From NCBI GenBank assembly GCA_019671005.1, contig CM033725.1, positions 57,571,316 to 57,635,315 of the forward strand: a stretch of 64,000 nucleotides of DNA, in the 5' to 3' direction. The stretch comes from Hibiscus mutabilis. Lineage: Eukaryota; Streptophyta; Magnoliopsida; Malvales; Malvaceae. Below are positions 46,499 through 58,255 of the stretch, piece by piece (positions within the stretch are counted from its first letter, which is position 1; each line of letters begins with the position of its first letter). The translations under genes and the position numbers were made by a program. The notes under the pieces are model-generated. The model saw nothing but the letters and a program-made list of their open reading frames with translations, made no database searches and was not told the origin of the DNA.

Positions 46499-47034
46499 GT
46501 ATGATCTTGGTTGTGAGTAAAAACAAAGAAAAGAAAAGAAAATAAACTAAAAAGTTGCAAGATAGAAAGTAGGAATAGGTTAAGGGTGATGGGTTTTATA
46601 TAGAAAAGATAGGTGGTGGGATTGGGGAAATCGAAACAAGGGTTTAGGGTTTAGGAATTTTCGACAAAGGGGTTTTGGTTAGGATGAATTGGAGGCTTTA
46701 TATAAGCCTTAGATTCAGCCCATTAGTTTCCTTGTTGAAGATGTTTTCCTACTTGGTTTAGAATTCCTTCTTTATCTTGAACTTCCTTTCCTACAATTCA
46801 AAAACCAATCAAATAAGGATTAAAATTAAAGATAAACTAATAAAGAAAATAAATAAAGATGTGTAATAGGATTCTTAAACTTGAAAAAAAAAAATCTATC
46901 CTAAAACTACTAATAATCGCAAAATAATAAAATAATAAAAAATAATAATCGGAAAAAATGAAAAAAATAAATAATTAAATAAAAAAATAAAAATAAATAA
47001 AAATAAAAATAAAAATAACAAAGGGAGAGCATGC
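46499..47034. other. Leader between integrase and PF20167-like ORF in M1
   Basis: Non-coding. A-rich on the plus strand, ending in AAAATAA repeats at 46900-47020. It matches 63665-64000 in M2. A separate promoter or splice acceptor for the downstream gene could lie here. Confidence 0.5.
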
Positions 47035-48300
47035 TCATGCATCTCCTAAATTGACCACTTCCTTGTTACGTTCCACATGGGCACCATTGTAGTGCTTCAA
47101 TCTTTGTCCATTAACTTTGAATTCATGGTTGTCGAGATGGACTTGATTATCACGGCACCATGGGAGAATGGTTTGACGACTTCAAATGGTCCCGACCATC
47201 TTGATTTCAGCTTTCCGGAAAAGTTTTAGCCGAGAATTGAATAGGAGAACTAGTTGCCCTGGCGTGAATTGCCGTGGCAATAGTTTCTTGTCATGCCATC
47301 GCTTTGTTTTCTCCTTGTAGATTCGTGCATTGTTATAGGCGAGTGCACGAAATTCTTCTATCTCATTGAGATCCATCAAGCACTTTTGTCCCGCACTTTC
47401 CCAATCCATATTCACGGTCTTGATTGCCCAAAGACGCCTTTGTGCTCGATTTCCACGGTAGATGACATGTTTTACCATAGACAAGTTGGAAGGGGGACAT
47501 ACCTAATGGTGTTTTGAATGCAGTGCGATATGCCCAAAGTGCGTCATCTAGTCTTAATGACCAATCCTTCCTTGAGGGATTTACAACTTTCTCGAGTATT
47601 CCCTTCAACTCCCGGTTGGAAATTTCTACTTGCCCATTGGTTTGTGGGTGATATGCCGTGGCGATCTTGTGTGATATGCGAAGCGTTGCAACATCTTGGC
47701 AATTAGTCCGTTGTCAAAATGCTTGCCCCGTCGCTGATAATTGCTCTCGGCATCCCAAACCGTGTAAATATGTTTTTCTGCAGAATCGTTGCACGGTCTT
47801 GGAATCGTCGTTGGGAACCGCAGCTGCCTCTACCCATTTAGACACATAGTCGACGGCGAGTAAGATGTAGAGGTTGCCGAATGAAGATGGAAAAGGTCCC
47901 ATAAAATCGATCCCCATACATCGAATAGTTCCACCTCGATGATGTTTCGAGTGGCATCTCATGTCGCCTAGAGATATTGCCCGCCCTCCGCAACGATCAC
48001 ATTGCTTGTAAAAGTCTTGGGCATCTTTGTACAATGTTGGCCAATACAAACCGGATTGCAAGACTTTGGTCGTGATACGAGTTCCTCCAAAATGTCCTCC
48101 ATAGGGTGAAGAATGGCATTGCCGGAGTACATTTTGTTGCTCTTCTTCAGTGGGACACATCGGCGTATAACCCGATCGCACATTGTTTAAACAAAAGAGG
48201 CTCGTCCCAAAAGTAATGCTTAGCATCATGGCGGAACCGCTTCTTCCCTTGGTGAGTAATGCCATACGGAAAAATACCACAAACAAGGAAATTAACTAAA
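47035..48300 (-). pseudogene. Integrase of M1
   Basis: In minus-strand order: the zinc-binding part (QCHSSPYGGHFGG, YKQCDRCGG), then the catalytic core with MGIDFMGPFPSSFGN, LAVDYVSKWVEAAAVPNDD. A frameshift near 47760 loses the SDxG block; EKVVNPSRKDWSLRLDDALW, MSPFQLVYGKTCHLP and LLFNSRLKLFRKAEI follow in shifted frames. The C-terminus VVNLGDA and stop are at 47035. Two GCCnnGGC motifs are within the coding sequence (47254-47280), giving LPRQFTPGQ in the protein. Confidence 0.85.
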
Positions 48301-48318
48301 TCCGCGTACCGGGTGGTA

Positions 48319-48475
48319 TTGCCGAGGCATGTGCCGCCGTAGTGATCGCTCCCAAAATTGTCGAGGCGTGCGCGCCAAAGACCGCCGCGGCGCCGAGAGT
48401 TGCCGAGGCGTGTGCATCTATGGTTGCCGAGGCGCGTCATGGGCTGTCGAGGCGTCAAGGGTTGCCGAGGCGATT
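48319..48475 (-). repeat. Array of six GCCGAGGC motifs inside pol of M1
   Basis: TTG(C/T)CGAGGC occurs at 48319, 48359, 48400, 48424, 48445 and 48462. The array sits between the end of RNase H (DEQILIA) and the start of the integrase region (RYADLVNFLV), where other Athila polyproteins have little or nothing. It looks like local amplification of the motif spread through the whole element. Confidence 0.8.
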
Positions 48476-49990
48476 AGAATTTGTTCATCCGGGAATGCAT
48501 CGCATATCTCTAGATCCATATCCTCCTCCCTATTGCGTTCCAAACGTGATAAGTGATCGCCACTTGATTTTTCTGTTCCTTTCCCGTCCTTAATTTCAAT
48601 ATCAAATTCTTGTAAAAGTAATATCCAACGAATCAAACGAGGTTTAGCATCCTTTTAGCAAATAAGTATTTGATTGCCGAATGGTCCGTATGAACAATTA
48701 CCTTTGTACCAATTAAATAGGATCGAACTTGTCAAATGCGAAAACTAGACTAGTAACTCTTTCTCCGTTGTTGTGTAATTCACTTGAGCATCGTTAAGAG
48801 TTTTACTAGCGTAGTATATCACATGGAAGGTCTTACTGCGGCGTTGGCCTAGGACTGCTCCTACCGCGAAATCACTTGCATCACACATGAGCTCAAAAGG
48901 TAGCGCCCAACTGTGGAACAACAATGGGTGCCGAGGCAAGCTTTTTCTTTAGGGTTTCAAATGCTTTGGTGCAAGAATCATCAAAATCAAGACTTTATCC
49001 TGTTCAAGCAGATTACACAAGGGTTTAGTGATTTTAGAAAAATTATGAATGAACCTCCTATAAAAACTTGCATGTCCGAGAAAACTTGAATTCCTTTAAC
49101 CGAATTTGGTGGGGTAATCTCTCGATCACGTCCACCTTGGCTTTGTCTACTCTACTTCAATTCCCTTGGATGAAATCTTGTGGCCGAGCACTATTCCTTC
49201 ATCTACCATAAAGTGGCATTTCTCCCAATTGAGGACTAAGTCCGTTTCTTCGCATCTTGCCAACACCCTCTCTAAATTGCCGAGACAACCGTCGAAGTCA
49301 TTACCAAAAACTGAAAAATCATCCATGAAGATCTCAAGGAAGTCTTCGACCATGTCTGAAAAGAGCGCCATCATGCATCTTTGGAAGGTTGCCGGGGCGT
49401 TACACAATCCGAACGACATCCTTCGGAAGGCATAAGTACCGTATGGGCATGTGAAGGTTGTCTTTTCTTGATCTTCTGGTGCTATGGCAATCTGATTGTA
49501 ACCTGAATAACCATCAAGAAAACAATAAAAGGGTTTACCTGCAAGACGGTCAAGCATTTGATCAATAAAGGGTAATGGGAAGTGATCTTTCCTAGTGGCT
49601 TTGTTTAGCTTTCGATAGTCCATACAAACCCTCCAACCGGTCATAGTCCTGGTTGGGATAAGTTCATTATTTTTATTGCTTACCACTGTTATACCTCCCT
49701 TTTTTCGGCACTCATTGTACCGGACTTACCCACGTACTATCGGAGATAGGGTATATAATGCGGCGTCAAGACACTTGATGATTTCTTTCATTACAACCCC
49801 TTTCATGGCATGATTCAGTCTCCTCCGGGCCTCAATTGAAGGTTTGTGATCATCTTCCAACAAGATCTTGTGCATGCACACCGCCGGCTAATTTCCTTCA
49901 AGTCGGCAATTGTCCACCCTATTGTCTTTTTTTATGTAGCTTCAACATGTTGATCAACTTCTTTTCCTGCTCAGGCTGTAACTTAGAGGA
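48476..49990 (-). pseudogene. Reverse transcriptase-RNase H of M1
   Basis: RT is open at 49686-49147: WRVCMDYRKLNKATRKDHFP, FLDGYSGYNQIAI, TFTCPYGTYAFRRMSFGLCN, and the catalytic FMDDF at 49329-49315. RNase H pieces follow in other frames: FELMCDASDFAVGAVLGQRR (48910-48850), NYTTTEKELLV, and RWILLLQEFDIEIKDGKGTE (48630-48570). Frameshifts occur near 49145, 48740 and 48660. The catalytic RT residues are intact, but the polyprotein is broken. Confidence 0.88.
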
Positions 49991-50548
49991 AATAATTACA
50001 GGTAATGTATTATCGATCCCTAAGTATACATATTTCATTGCTCGCAATTGTTTCAACTCAAGAATTGGTGGATTTTCGATAGAGGGTTTTTCGATCTTAC
50101 CTTCCTTACCCGAATAGTCCAGTGGTTCAAAGTATGTACCTGGTCGATTGACTAGCCAATTTGCCTCTTTTGGTTGTTCCTCATCGACCGGTTCTTCATA
50201 CTCCTCAGTTCCTCTTGATCGGCAATTTAGTTGCCGAGGCAACTAAATTCCTCATCGGTTAAACTCGCCGTGGCATGAAGTAGTTGGCATTCTTCCGGAT
50301 CATCGGCATGCCTTAGTGTTTGGAACACATTTAGTTTTACCCGCTGGTCATTCACCCTCATTATGAGTTCTCCCTTTTCAACATCAATCAAAGTTCTCCC
50401 CGCCGCTAGGAATGGTCTTCCGAGAATGATAGGCGATGCTCATCCGCTTCACAATCCAAAACAATAAAGTCAGCGGAAAAATAAATTTATCAACTTTTAC
50501 CAGTATGTCCTCGATTTTTCCCTCTCGGATGCACATAGGATCTGTCGG
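49991..50548 (-). pseudogene. Protease-RT linker region of M1
   Basis: Contains PPILELKQLRAMKYVYLG (about 50070-50020), the conserved segment before Athila RT, with stops and frameshifts. A TTGCCGAGGCAA motif is at 50230-50241. Confidence 0.65.
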
Positions 50549-52579
50549 CTAGTCTGCAGCATAATCGTTGTAGGTCTTGCCTTCCCGATTCCTAGTTTCG
50601 AAAACCGATTTAGGCATCAAGTTTATGCTAGCCCCTAGGTCGCATAGTGCTTTCCCGACATAGTGATTTCCAATAGAACAGGGTATTGTGAAACTTCCGG
50701 GATCCTTCAACTTGGGCGGCATGCGATTGTGCAACATTGCCATGCATCCCTCTGTCGCGACAACTGTTTCAAACTCTCCTAGCCTTGTTCTTTTGGACAC
50801 AATGTCTTTAAGGAACTTGGCATAGTTTGGCATTTGTTCAATTGCTTCCACCAATGGCAAGTTGATGTGGACTTGCTTTAGGATATCAAGAAACTTCTTG
50901 AATTGGTATTCTTGCTTTTTTCGCTTCAACCTTTGTGGGAATGGTGGTGGAAGTCGGATATCTTCGATCTTTTCATTAGTTTGAAACCTGATTGACGGCA
51001 TTGTCGGGACATCTGGAGTTGCCGAGGCATTATCAATTGGGGTTGCCGAGGCATGCTTATCGCAAGTTGCCGAGGCGTCTTTATCGTCGGTTGCCGAGGC
51101 ATGCTTATTGCCGGTTGCCGCGGCAATTCCTGGTTCAGCATCTGAGGCTTTGCCGCTAGGTTCGTCTTGATATTTTTGTGGAGTTTTGTTTGACGAGCGG
51201 GTTTGAATCTCTCTAAGTTGTTGGCCACTTCTGGTGGTGATTGCCTTACATTGCTCATGGCCAGCTCCTCTTGCGACTTCAGTATCGCTAGGTAAACCTC
51301 TTTGTGGTCTAGTGTTCAGATTTTGAGCAAACTGTCCGACTTGATTTTCCAATGATTTGATTGCCGCCTCTTGGTTTTGCAATCTCATCTCGGTCCTATT
51401 AATAAAAGCATTAGTTCTTTTTATGAAATTACTATTCTCAGCCATATAAGATTCAGTTTTCATCATAAAAGCATTTAGAGAATTTTCCAAAGAACTAGAT
51501 GTTGTCGGTTGTTGCTGCGGCATCTGTTGTTGTGGCATATTCTGCTGGAATCCTGATGCTTGTGCATTCTGATTGTTCTGGTTTAGAGCATTGTTGGGAT
51601 TACTCCATGAAAAATTTGGGTGCTTCTTCCAAGCTGGATTGTATGTATTTGACATCATGTTGTTGTTGTAATTCCCCACATAGAAGCTAGAATTCCCATA
51701 CATTAGAAGAATTATGGTTATCACCACATAACTCACAAAAAGAATCCATTCTTGACTTCATGTGTGTTGTTTGGTTTTTGCATGTTATGGACCATCTTGG
51801 TTAAAGCGCCAATTATGCCGAAATTGAATCGATGATCCTAGTTCATGTATTGTGGCTTGGCGCCTAACTCCTCCTCTTCTAGTAGATGGGAATTGATAAT
51901 CATTCTTGGCCAGCCTGTTTAAAATTTGCATTGCTTCTTCCGGTGACTTGTCTAGGAGTATGCCGCTTGCCGAGGCGTCTAGCATCATCCTTGTTGGTGT
52001 ATTCACGGCATTGTAAAACATTGTCACTTGAGTCCATACGGGAATCCATGTAGAGGGCATTTGTGTAGAAGTTCTCTATATCACTCCCAAGCCTCGTACA
52101 TGGATTCATCATCCGCCTGCCGAAAAGAAGTAATGTCGCTGAAGCTTATCAGTCAAATTTGTAGGATTAAATCTAGCAAGGAAATCACGACAAAGATCAG
52201 TCCAAGATGCTATGGATCCGCAGAATGCTATTCAGCCATGCTTTCGCCCTATCCCTCGGTGAATAGGGAACAATCTTAATCGTAAGGACATCGGGGTGAC
52301 TCCGTGTATCTTGAACAAGTTGCAAATCTCGAGGAAAGATTTCAGATGTTGTCGTGCATCTTGATTCTTTGAGCCGCCAAATTGACCTATTGTGTTGATC
52401 ATATTAAACATTACCGGTTTCAACTCAAAGTGGTCGGCTTCATTTCGGGTGCGACAACTCCGGGTTAAGTCCATCAAGATCTTCTTCAAGATAGTCTCGA
52501 ATAGTTCTGTTTGCGTGCAAGAATCACTCCTCCTCCCGCTCGAACATCTTGATTCATATTGCCCGTCTTGATTTGCCAT
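50549..52579 (-). pseudogene. gag-protease of M1
   Basis: The N-terminal capsid part starts at 52579 (MANQDGQY) with FELKPVMFNMINTIGQFGG and a frameshift near 52260. DASASGILLDKSPEEAMQIL follows at about 51990-51930. The frame 51736-50549 holds an Asn/Gln-rich stretch, a coiled-coil segment (MRLQNQEAAIKSLENQVGQF), a linker with repeats of (K/N)ASAT encoded by five GCCGAGGC motifs spaced about 24 bases (51019-51124), and the protease active site DLGAS at 50641-50627. The chain is broken after INLMPKSVFE. Confidence 0.85.
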
Positions 52580-52767
52580 TGCTTCTCTTATCCTTCGTCT
52601 AAGTCTTTGTAAGGTTCGTTTGATTTTGGATCAAAGGGATATTCTGTGAAGTCGGGTCTCGCCTGGTCATATACCAATGCAAAACCAAAGTTTGTTAGCC
52701 CTTTGAATTTTAAACAAGAAAAATAAAAAGAAAGTGCAAGAAAGTAAAAACAAAGTCGCTATTGCAA

Positions 52768-52782
52768 TCCCGCAACGGGCCA
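52768..52782 (-). other. Damaged tRNA-Asp primer-binding site of M1
   Basis: Minus strand TGGCCCGTTGCGGGA, next to the 5' LTR, equals the Athila primer site TGGCGCCGTTGCCGGGGA with three single-base losses. It is either decay or a base-calling problem in GC-rich DNA. Confidence 0.7.
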
Positions 52783-52789
52783 AAAAACT

Positions 52790-54327
52790 TGTTGCGCTGT
52801 AATAAGTGCTACGCAAATGTGCAAGTATACACGCCGCATGTTATAGTATAAAAGATATCGTTTCCATTGAGGATTGGTGCCACTTCAAGAATCTAGTCTC
52901 TTGCTTTGTAAAAAGTAAAAACACAAGTGAAAGATTATAGAAGTTTTAACTAATAACTAATCTAGAAAGCAATAAAATAAAAGAAAAGATGAATTCAATT
53001 GAGAGAGATAGGCAGGTTATCGTGAGTTGAGGTGTGATAGCCGATTGGATTGTCTTGGTAAAAGAGTGCATGGGAAACACAGTTGCCGTGGCAACTTGCA
53101 CAACGGGTTGCCTTGGCAACTAATTGATGGTTGCTTGGGCGACTAGTTGGGCAACTACTTGGGCGATCGGGCAGCAACTTCAAGGTTCGGCGGAGCGTTC
53201 TTCAATGGTTTCTTCTTATCCCTAAGTCGAAAACTCTAGCTACTTGTGCATGCCTTGATAATACATCCCTGCGTGAATCAAGGGTGAACAACAACCAATC
53301 TTGCGCTCCTCTTAGCCGTTGAAATCCTTAACTTATTCCTAAGCCGGATTAATCTTCACCATCATTGGATTGAATAAAGATCATATTCATTCGTTTCTTG
53401 AATCTAACTCTCCCGATATTAGATAAATGGATGAAATCACGAGATCCTCTCCCAATTCACTCGCAAACAATAATAAGAACCAAGAATGAATAAACCTTGA
53501 AATAGAAAAGTGCAAACTCTTATTACCTAAACAAAAACCAATAGTTTCTCACAACCACAAAACACAATAACCATAGCCAAGTAAATTTAGTTCATGGCTA
53601 GGTTCCAAAGAAACACAAGATAATTAATCCCTAGCATGAACCCAATCGAACAAAGAAGAAAAGAAGAGGCTTGTCGAAAATCCTCCTTGCCCTAGATGCT
53701 TGTCGAAAATTCCTTGCTTGCCCTCTTGGAGTTGTCGAAATTAACTCTTGCTCTCTCTTGGATTTGTCGAAATTCCTTGATATTTATAGGGCTAGGCCAA
53801 AGTCCTTCTTTGAGGAGGAGTTTGAGTTGGAATTAAATTATCTTTAAAGAAGAATCTTTATTATAATTTTATTCCTATTAGAACTTCTCCTATCTTCTTG
53901 GAATTTAATTCTTCTTTAATCTCTGCATGGCAATCAAATTCCTTTGGGCTTGGGCCTTGCTCCATGTCATCTTGGGCTTGTAAAATCATGAATTTCGACA
54001 TCCATATTGCTTTTGGTCTTTGTCGACAAATGCCATGGCAACTGGCTCGGCGTCTCCTTCATGCACTGCCCCGGCAACTAGCTCGGCATATCCTTCATGC
54101 ATTGCCCGCAACTAGCTCGGCATTGCTTTGGCAAGTGATCCCGCATACACACACAAAAACACACCAAAGCAGCATCTATTTCCACAAAAATCACCAAGTT
54201 ATGTAATCAAGCTCAACGATTGAAAGAAACATGGATTAATGCATGAATGGCTAACTATGCAACTAATATGAGCCTAAGTCTAACAATAATATGAGTAAAA
54301 AGGTAAGAAAAATAGTACTTTTGAACA
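52790..54327 (-). repeat. 5' LTR of M1, right end altered
   Basis: Matches 42662-44208 throughout, but at the right end the last bases CTTATCA are missing after GAACA. A second partial copy of the LTR end (ATAGTACTTTTGAACAATTATCA) appears at 54353-54375 after 23 bases of Ogre sequence. Confidence 0.85.
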
Positions 54328-54540
54328 GGCACTTTTTGATTGCCTCATTAAAATAGTACTTTTGAACAATTATCAAGAGTCTTGAATTGGCAATTAAGAG
54401 TGGTAGGATTGAAAGAGAAAGGAAGAGATGCAAGAAATTTAAACGCCACCAACACTTATACCCCAGTCTCACAACCACAAGCACTGTGGAAAAACACAAC
54501 ACTCGAATCAAAGAGATGAGAGAACTAAAAGAGAAAGAGA
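54328..54540 (+). other. Duplicated Ogre gag segment at the M1 junction
   Basis: Ogre sequence restarts here at GGCACTTTTTGATTGCC, the counterpart of GGCACTCTTTGATCGCC at 42428. Thus about 230 bases on the left of M1 (42428-42661) are present again on the right, with many substitutions and indels. Within it, an LTR-end piece (54353-54375) replaces about 30 bases of Ogre sequence. Confidence 0.8.
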
Positions 54541-55640
54541 GAAGAACTTTTATTCCTACCTGTTTCATGAACTTTATTCCCGGCCAGTTGAATGAAGTGG
54601 ACTGGTCCGTCCATACATCGTTACTTCTGTCAATCCGCCCTTCCCTTCTTGGTATAATCCGAACGCGCATTGCGACTATCACGGCGGTACCCCTGGACAT
54701 CCTACTCGAAAACCGCCTTGCTTAAAAAAAAAAAAAACTTGTGCAGAATTTAATCGATTCCGGGATATTGAAGTTTGAAGAACCAAGTGTAGCTACTAAC
54801 CCGCTACCTAATCATGGGAGCAGAGGAGTAAATGTTATTGAAGAATACTTCACCAGGAGGATTAAGGATGATGTATCAGAAATCAAATCTCCTTTATGGT
54901 GGGTATTTCAACAGTTATGCATGGCCCGTGTGATCGACAAAGGCATGATAATAAGGCAAAAGGGATGTGGAGTGTATTGCGAACTCCACCAGAATGAAGG
55001 ACATGACATCCAAGAGTGCGATGAGTTCAAGAGATTGGTACAATAATTGATGAATGAAAAGTAAATAGAATTCTTCGAGGAGCCCATAGGGAAAAAGAGG
55101 TCGGACGTACATATGACAGATAGCCCCAAATCTAAATACGGTAAGGATAGACCTCTTATCATCTCTCCCAGGCTAGGGAATGCAGGTGCCTCCCAAGGAG
55201 AAACCAACAAGATAAGTCCCAGGATCATTATTTCAGCACCATCCCCATTCCTATTCAAGGATATGCGGCAAACCCCCTGGAATTATGCTGTAAATGTGAC
55301 CACGCCAGAAAAACTAGAACATGGTCAGGTAAAAAAGCCTACGCTAAAAGACCAACAAAGCCAGAGCGATATAAACGCGTTGGTGAGGCGACCATTTCAC
55401 AAGGAGCGGCAAATGTTATTCCTCCGAGGCTTTGAAAGCAGCTGAAAAAGATAAGGGAAAGAATACAACAGATTAGCCCTAACGCAGATATTTGGAGAAG
55501 AACCTCCCCAAAGATAAATGAGCCAGAATCGAGGCCCAAGCCAAAGAATTTCAAGTTCTTGAGACATAGCGAGTACAACGTATTGGAACAACTACGAAAG
55601 CAACCGCCAGGATCACAAGATTAAAATTACTATTGAGTTC
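54376..55640 (+). pseudogene. Ogre gag, 3' part
   Basis: ESLELAIKSGRIE restarts gag. The region 54540-54740 encodes, across several frames, the CDYHGG-type zinc knuckle seen in Tat/Ogre gag. From 54741 the frame reads LIDSGILKFEEPSVATNPLP, then YCELHQNEGHDIQECDEFKR, a second Cys-His cluster. A TAA at 55044 and further stops follow. FLRHSEYNVLEQL (55560-55600), common before the Ogre protease, is readable. Confidence 0.8.
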
Positions 55641-56815
55641 AGAAAAACACCGGGGACGTTATTAAAAGTACTAAATCAAACTTTTGTGCCCTAGGATATT
55701 TTCGTGACAAAACTGGACATGATAGTGGGGCATATCACGCCTATAATCATATAACGCGGTGATGATGATGATCCCCGAGGGAGGAATGGGGTCCACCAAA
55801 GCCCTTAACATCACAACCCACCGCAAAGGTATGTAGTACCGGGCGATCTTGATTGACAACGGGTCAGCATTGAACGTCTTTCCTATGGTGACCCTTCAAA
55901 ACTACCAATAGATGGTTCTCACCTAAAGCCCTGCCACAATTCGGTAAGAGCCTTTGATGGTACGCAAAGAGGAACAATGAGGAAAATTGAGGTGCCCCTA
56001 TTGATCGGATTGATTGAATATGTGATCGATTTTGTGTTGATGGACATAAAACCATCTTACATCCGTTTATTTGGAAGACCATGGATCCACTCCGCAGGAG
56101 TTGTCCTCTCATCGTTGCATCAGAAATTAAAATTTGTAGTCGAAGGTAAATTGGTCACAGTAAAGGCTGAGCAGGAAATTGTGGCTTCCGTGACATCAGA
56201 CGCCCCCTATATTCAAAATGATGAAGATGCTGCAGAATGCTCGTTCCGAGCATTAGAACTAGTGAATGCCATGTTTGTTTCGGAGGGAAGTCAGATCCCC
56301 TATCCCAGGTTATCTAATTGTTCTAAGATGACCGTCGCAGAAACTTTGGGCCGAGGAGCCAAAGTAGGAAAGGGGTTGGGGAAGAAATTACAAGGAAACC
56401 TAAGAGCCAAGAATATGATAACCAAGAAGGATCGTTTTGGGCTGGGTTACCAACCAAGTGTCCAACAGAGAAAAGAGGAATACAAGAGAAAGGAAGAGCA
56501 AAGAAGAGCCAGATTTAAAGGAAAAGACATTACGTGGAGACTAATGTCTTTTCCTAGTTTAAAAACCACTTTTGTCTCTGGAGGATTCTACCAGCCAGGG
56601 CAAGAGGTTGAAGAGGCAATGAAGGAAAATGACGTACTCAACCAGGAGGAGACATTCAATGAATCATTTGAAGGGATGTACATCAACATGATAGCTGGAA
56701 AAGACCGAGGCAGCAAAATGTTGACCAACATCTGCCCCTGCCGTCTCGGGGAAACACTCGATAACTGCAGCTGCATTGATCTACATGTGGTTTTTAGGAA
56801 TAGATCAGAGTAATG
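55641..56815 (+). pseudogene. Ogre aspartic protease and linker
   Basis: The protease active site IDNGSALNV is at 55852-55878 (DNGSA from 55855), typical of the Tat lineage. Stops and a frameshift lie at 55740-55980. From 55977 to 56813 the frame is open: VPLLIGLIEYVIDFVLMDIK, GRPWIHSAGVVLSSLHQKLK, a Gly-rich G-patch-like stretch (GRGAKVGKGLGKKLQG), and DRFGLGYQPSVQQRK, all known from Tat/Ogre polyproteins. Confidence 0.85.
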
Positions 56816-57020
56816 CTCCGAATCAACCTTTTGTTTTGCCCATAAATAATGGGGATCTCTTGTATAGGGCACCTATGTTAACTTTTTGATTGAAATGAAA
56901 ATATCCCCACTTTCTTGAATGACCAAAGTTTCATTTATTTTATCCATGCATTCTTCATGTTCATTCCCTTCATATAAAACCGTATCCTTCCCAATATAAT
57001 TCATTCTCATTTAATGTAGG
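56816..57020. other. Spacer between Ogre protease and RT frames
   Basis: No coding similarity is visible. In some Ogre elements an intron lies between protease and RT, and this spacer, ending ATTTAATGTAG before 57020, would be the place. I cannot confirm splicing. Confidence 0.4.
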
Positions 57021-58255
57021 TCACTCAAGATTGACGATATGAATGATACCGGATCCAATCCTGGAGTGAATTTTAAATGCCCTGAGGTCTCAGAGGGAAT
57101 TGAGGAAGGATATGATGAGATAGAAGGTGAGGTTCCGGAAGAGTTAAAGAGAATGGTGGCCAACGAAGAAAGGTAAATCATGCCCCACCAAGAAGAAACA
57201 GAATTTGTAAACTTGGGGACTGAAGAAGAGAGAAAAGAAATAAAAGTAGGAACGACGATTTCCTCAAAAACCAAGCACGAACTGATAACCCTACTTCAGG
57301 AATTCAGGGATGTTTTTGCCTGGACTTATCAAGATATGCCAGGGTTGAATACCGAAATAGTGGTGCACAAATTGCCAACAAAATCGGAGTGCAAACCAAT
57401 ACAGCAAAAACTTCAGAGAATGAGACCATATATGTTGTTAAATATCCGAGAAGAAGTAAAAAAACAGTTTGATGTTGGGTTCTTGGAGGTAGCCAAATAC
57501 CCCGAATGGGTTGCAAACATTGTACCAGTACCAAAGAAGGACGGGAAAGTTCGTATGTGTGTAGATTATAGGGATTTAAACCGAGCCAGCCCTAAAGACA
57601 ATTTCCCCTTACCACATATTGACACGCTGGTTGACAACACTGCAGGACACTCATGGTTTTCATTCATGGACGGCTTCTCAGGGTACAATCAGATAAAGAT
57701 GGACTCTAATGACATGGAGAAAACTGCGTTCATAACCATGTGGGGCACTTTTTGTTATCGGGTGATGCCGTTTGGGCTAAAGAACGTAGGGGCAACATAC
57801 CAAAGAGCAATGGTGACTCTTTTCCATGACATGATGCACAAAGAAATAGAAGTATACGTGGATGACATGATTTCCAAATCCCGAACAGAGGAAGAGCACC
57901 TACAGAACTTGAGAAAACTATTCCAAAGACTACAGAAGTACCAGCTGAGGCTCAATCCTGCCAAGTGTACCTTCGCCGTTACTTTTGTAAAACTCCTAGG
58001 GTTCGTGGTAAGCAGAAGAGGGATTGAGATCGATCCAGATAAAGTGAAAGCCATCCAGGATCTCTCACCACCCCACACTCAGAAGGAAGTTTGCGGTTTC
58101 TTGGGGAGGTTGAATTATATCTCTCGTTTTATTTCCCAATTAACCGACCGATGTGACCCAGTCTTCAGACTTCTTAGAAAGAATAATCCTGGTGTGTGGG
58201 ATGAGGAATGTCAAAGAACCCTAGAAAAGATAAAAAAAAAAGTACCTAACAAATG
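57021..58255 (+). pseudogene. Ogre reverse transcriptase
   Basis: From 57180 the frame is open for 378 codons. Motifs in order: FRDVFAWTYQDMPGL, VRMCVDYRDLNRASPKDNFP, FMDGFSGYNQIKM, WGTFCYRVMPFGLKN, the catalytic YVDDM at 57856-57870, LRLNPAKCTFAV, and GFLGRLNYISRFI. A run of ten A near 58231-58240 shifts the frame by one just before RNase H. Before 57180 a TAA at 57177 interrupts the same frame. The RT core itself is undamaged. Confidence 0.92.

Larger units (their letters stand above)
42662..54327 (-). mobile_element. M1: Athila-type Ty3/gypsy element with both LTRs
   Basis: Two LTRs of about 1.55 kb flank minus-strand gag, protease, RT-RNase H, integrase and a PF20167-like ORF. The capsid (FELKPVMFNMINTIGQFGG), the protease (DLGASINLMP) and FMDDF in RT are typical of Athila. 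The LTRs are very similar to each other and to the M2 LTR, so the insertion is younger than the Ogre element. All genes are broken. The expected 5-bp target duplication is not found: AGAAT on the left, GGCAC on the right. Confidence 0.88.
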
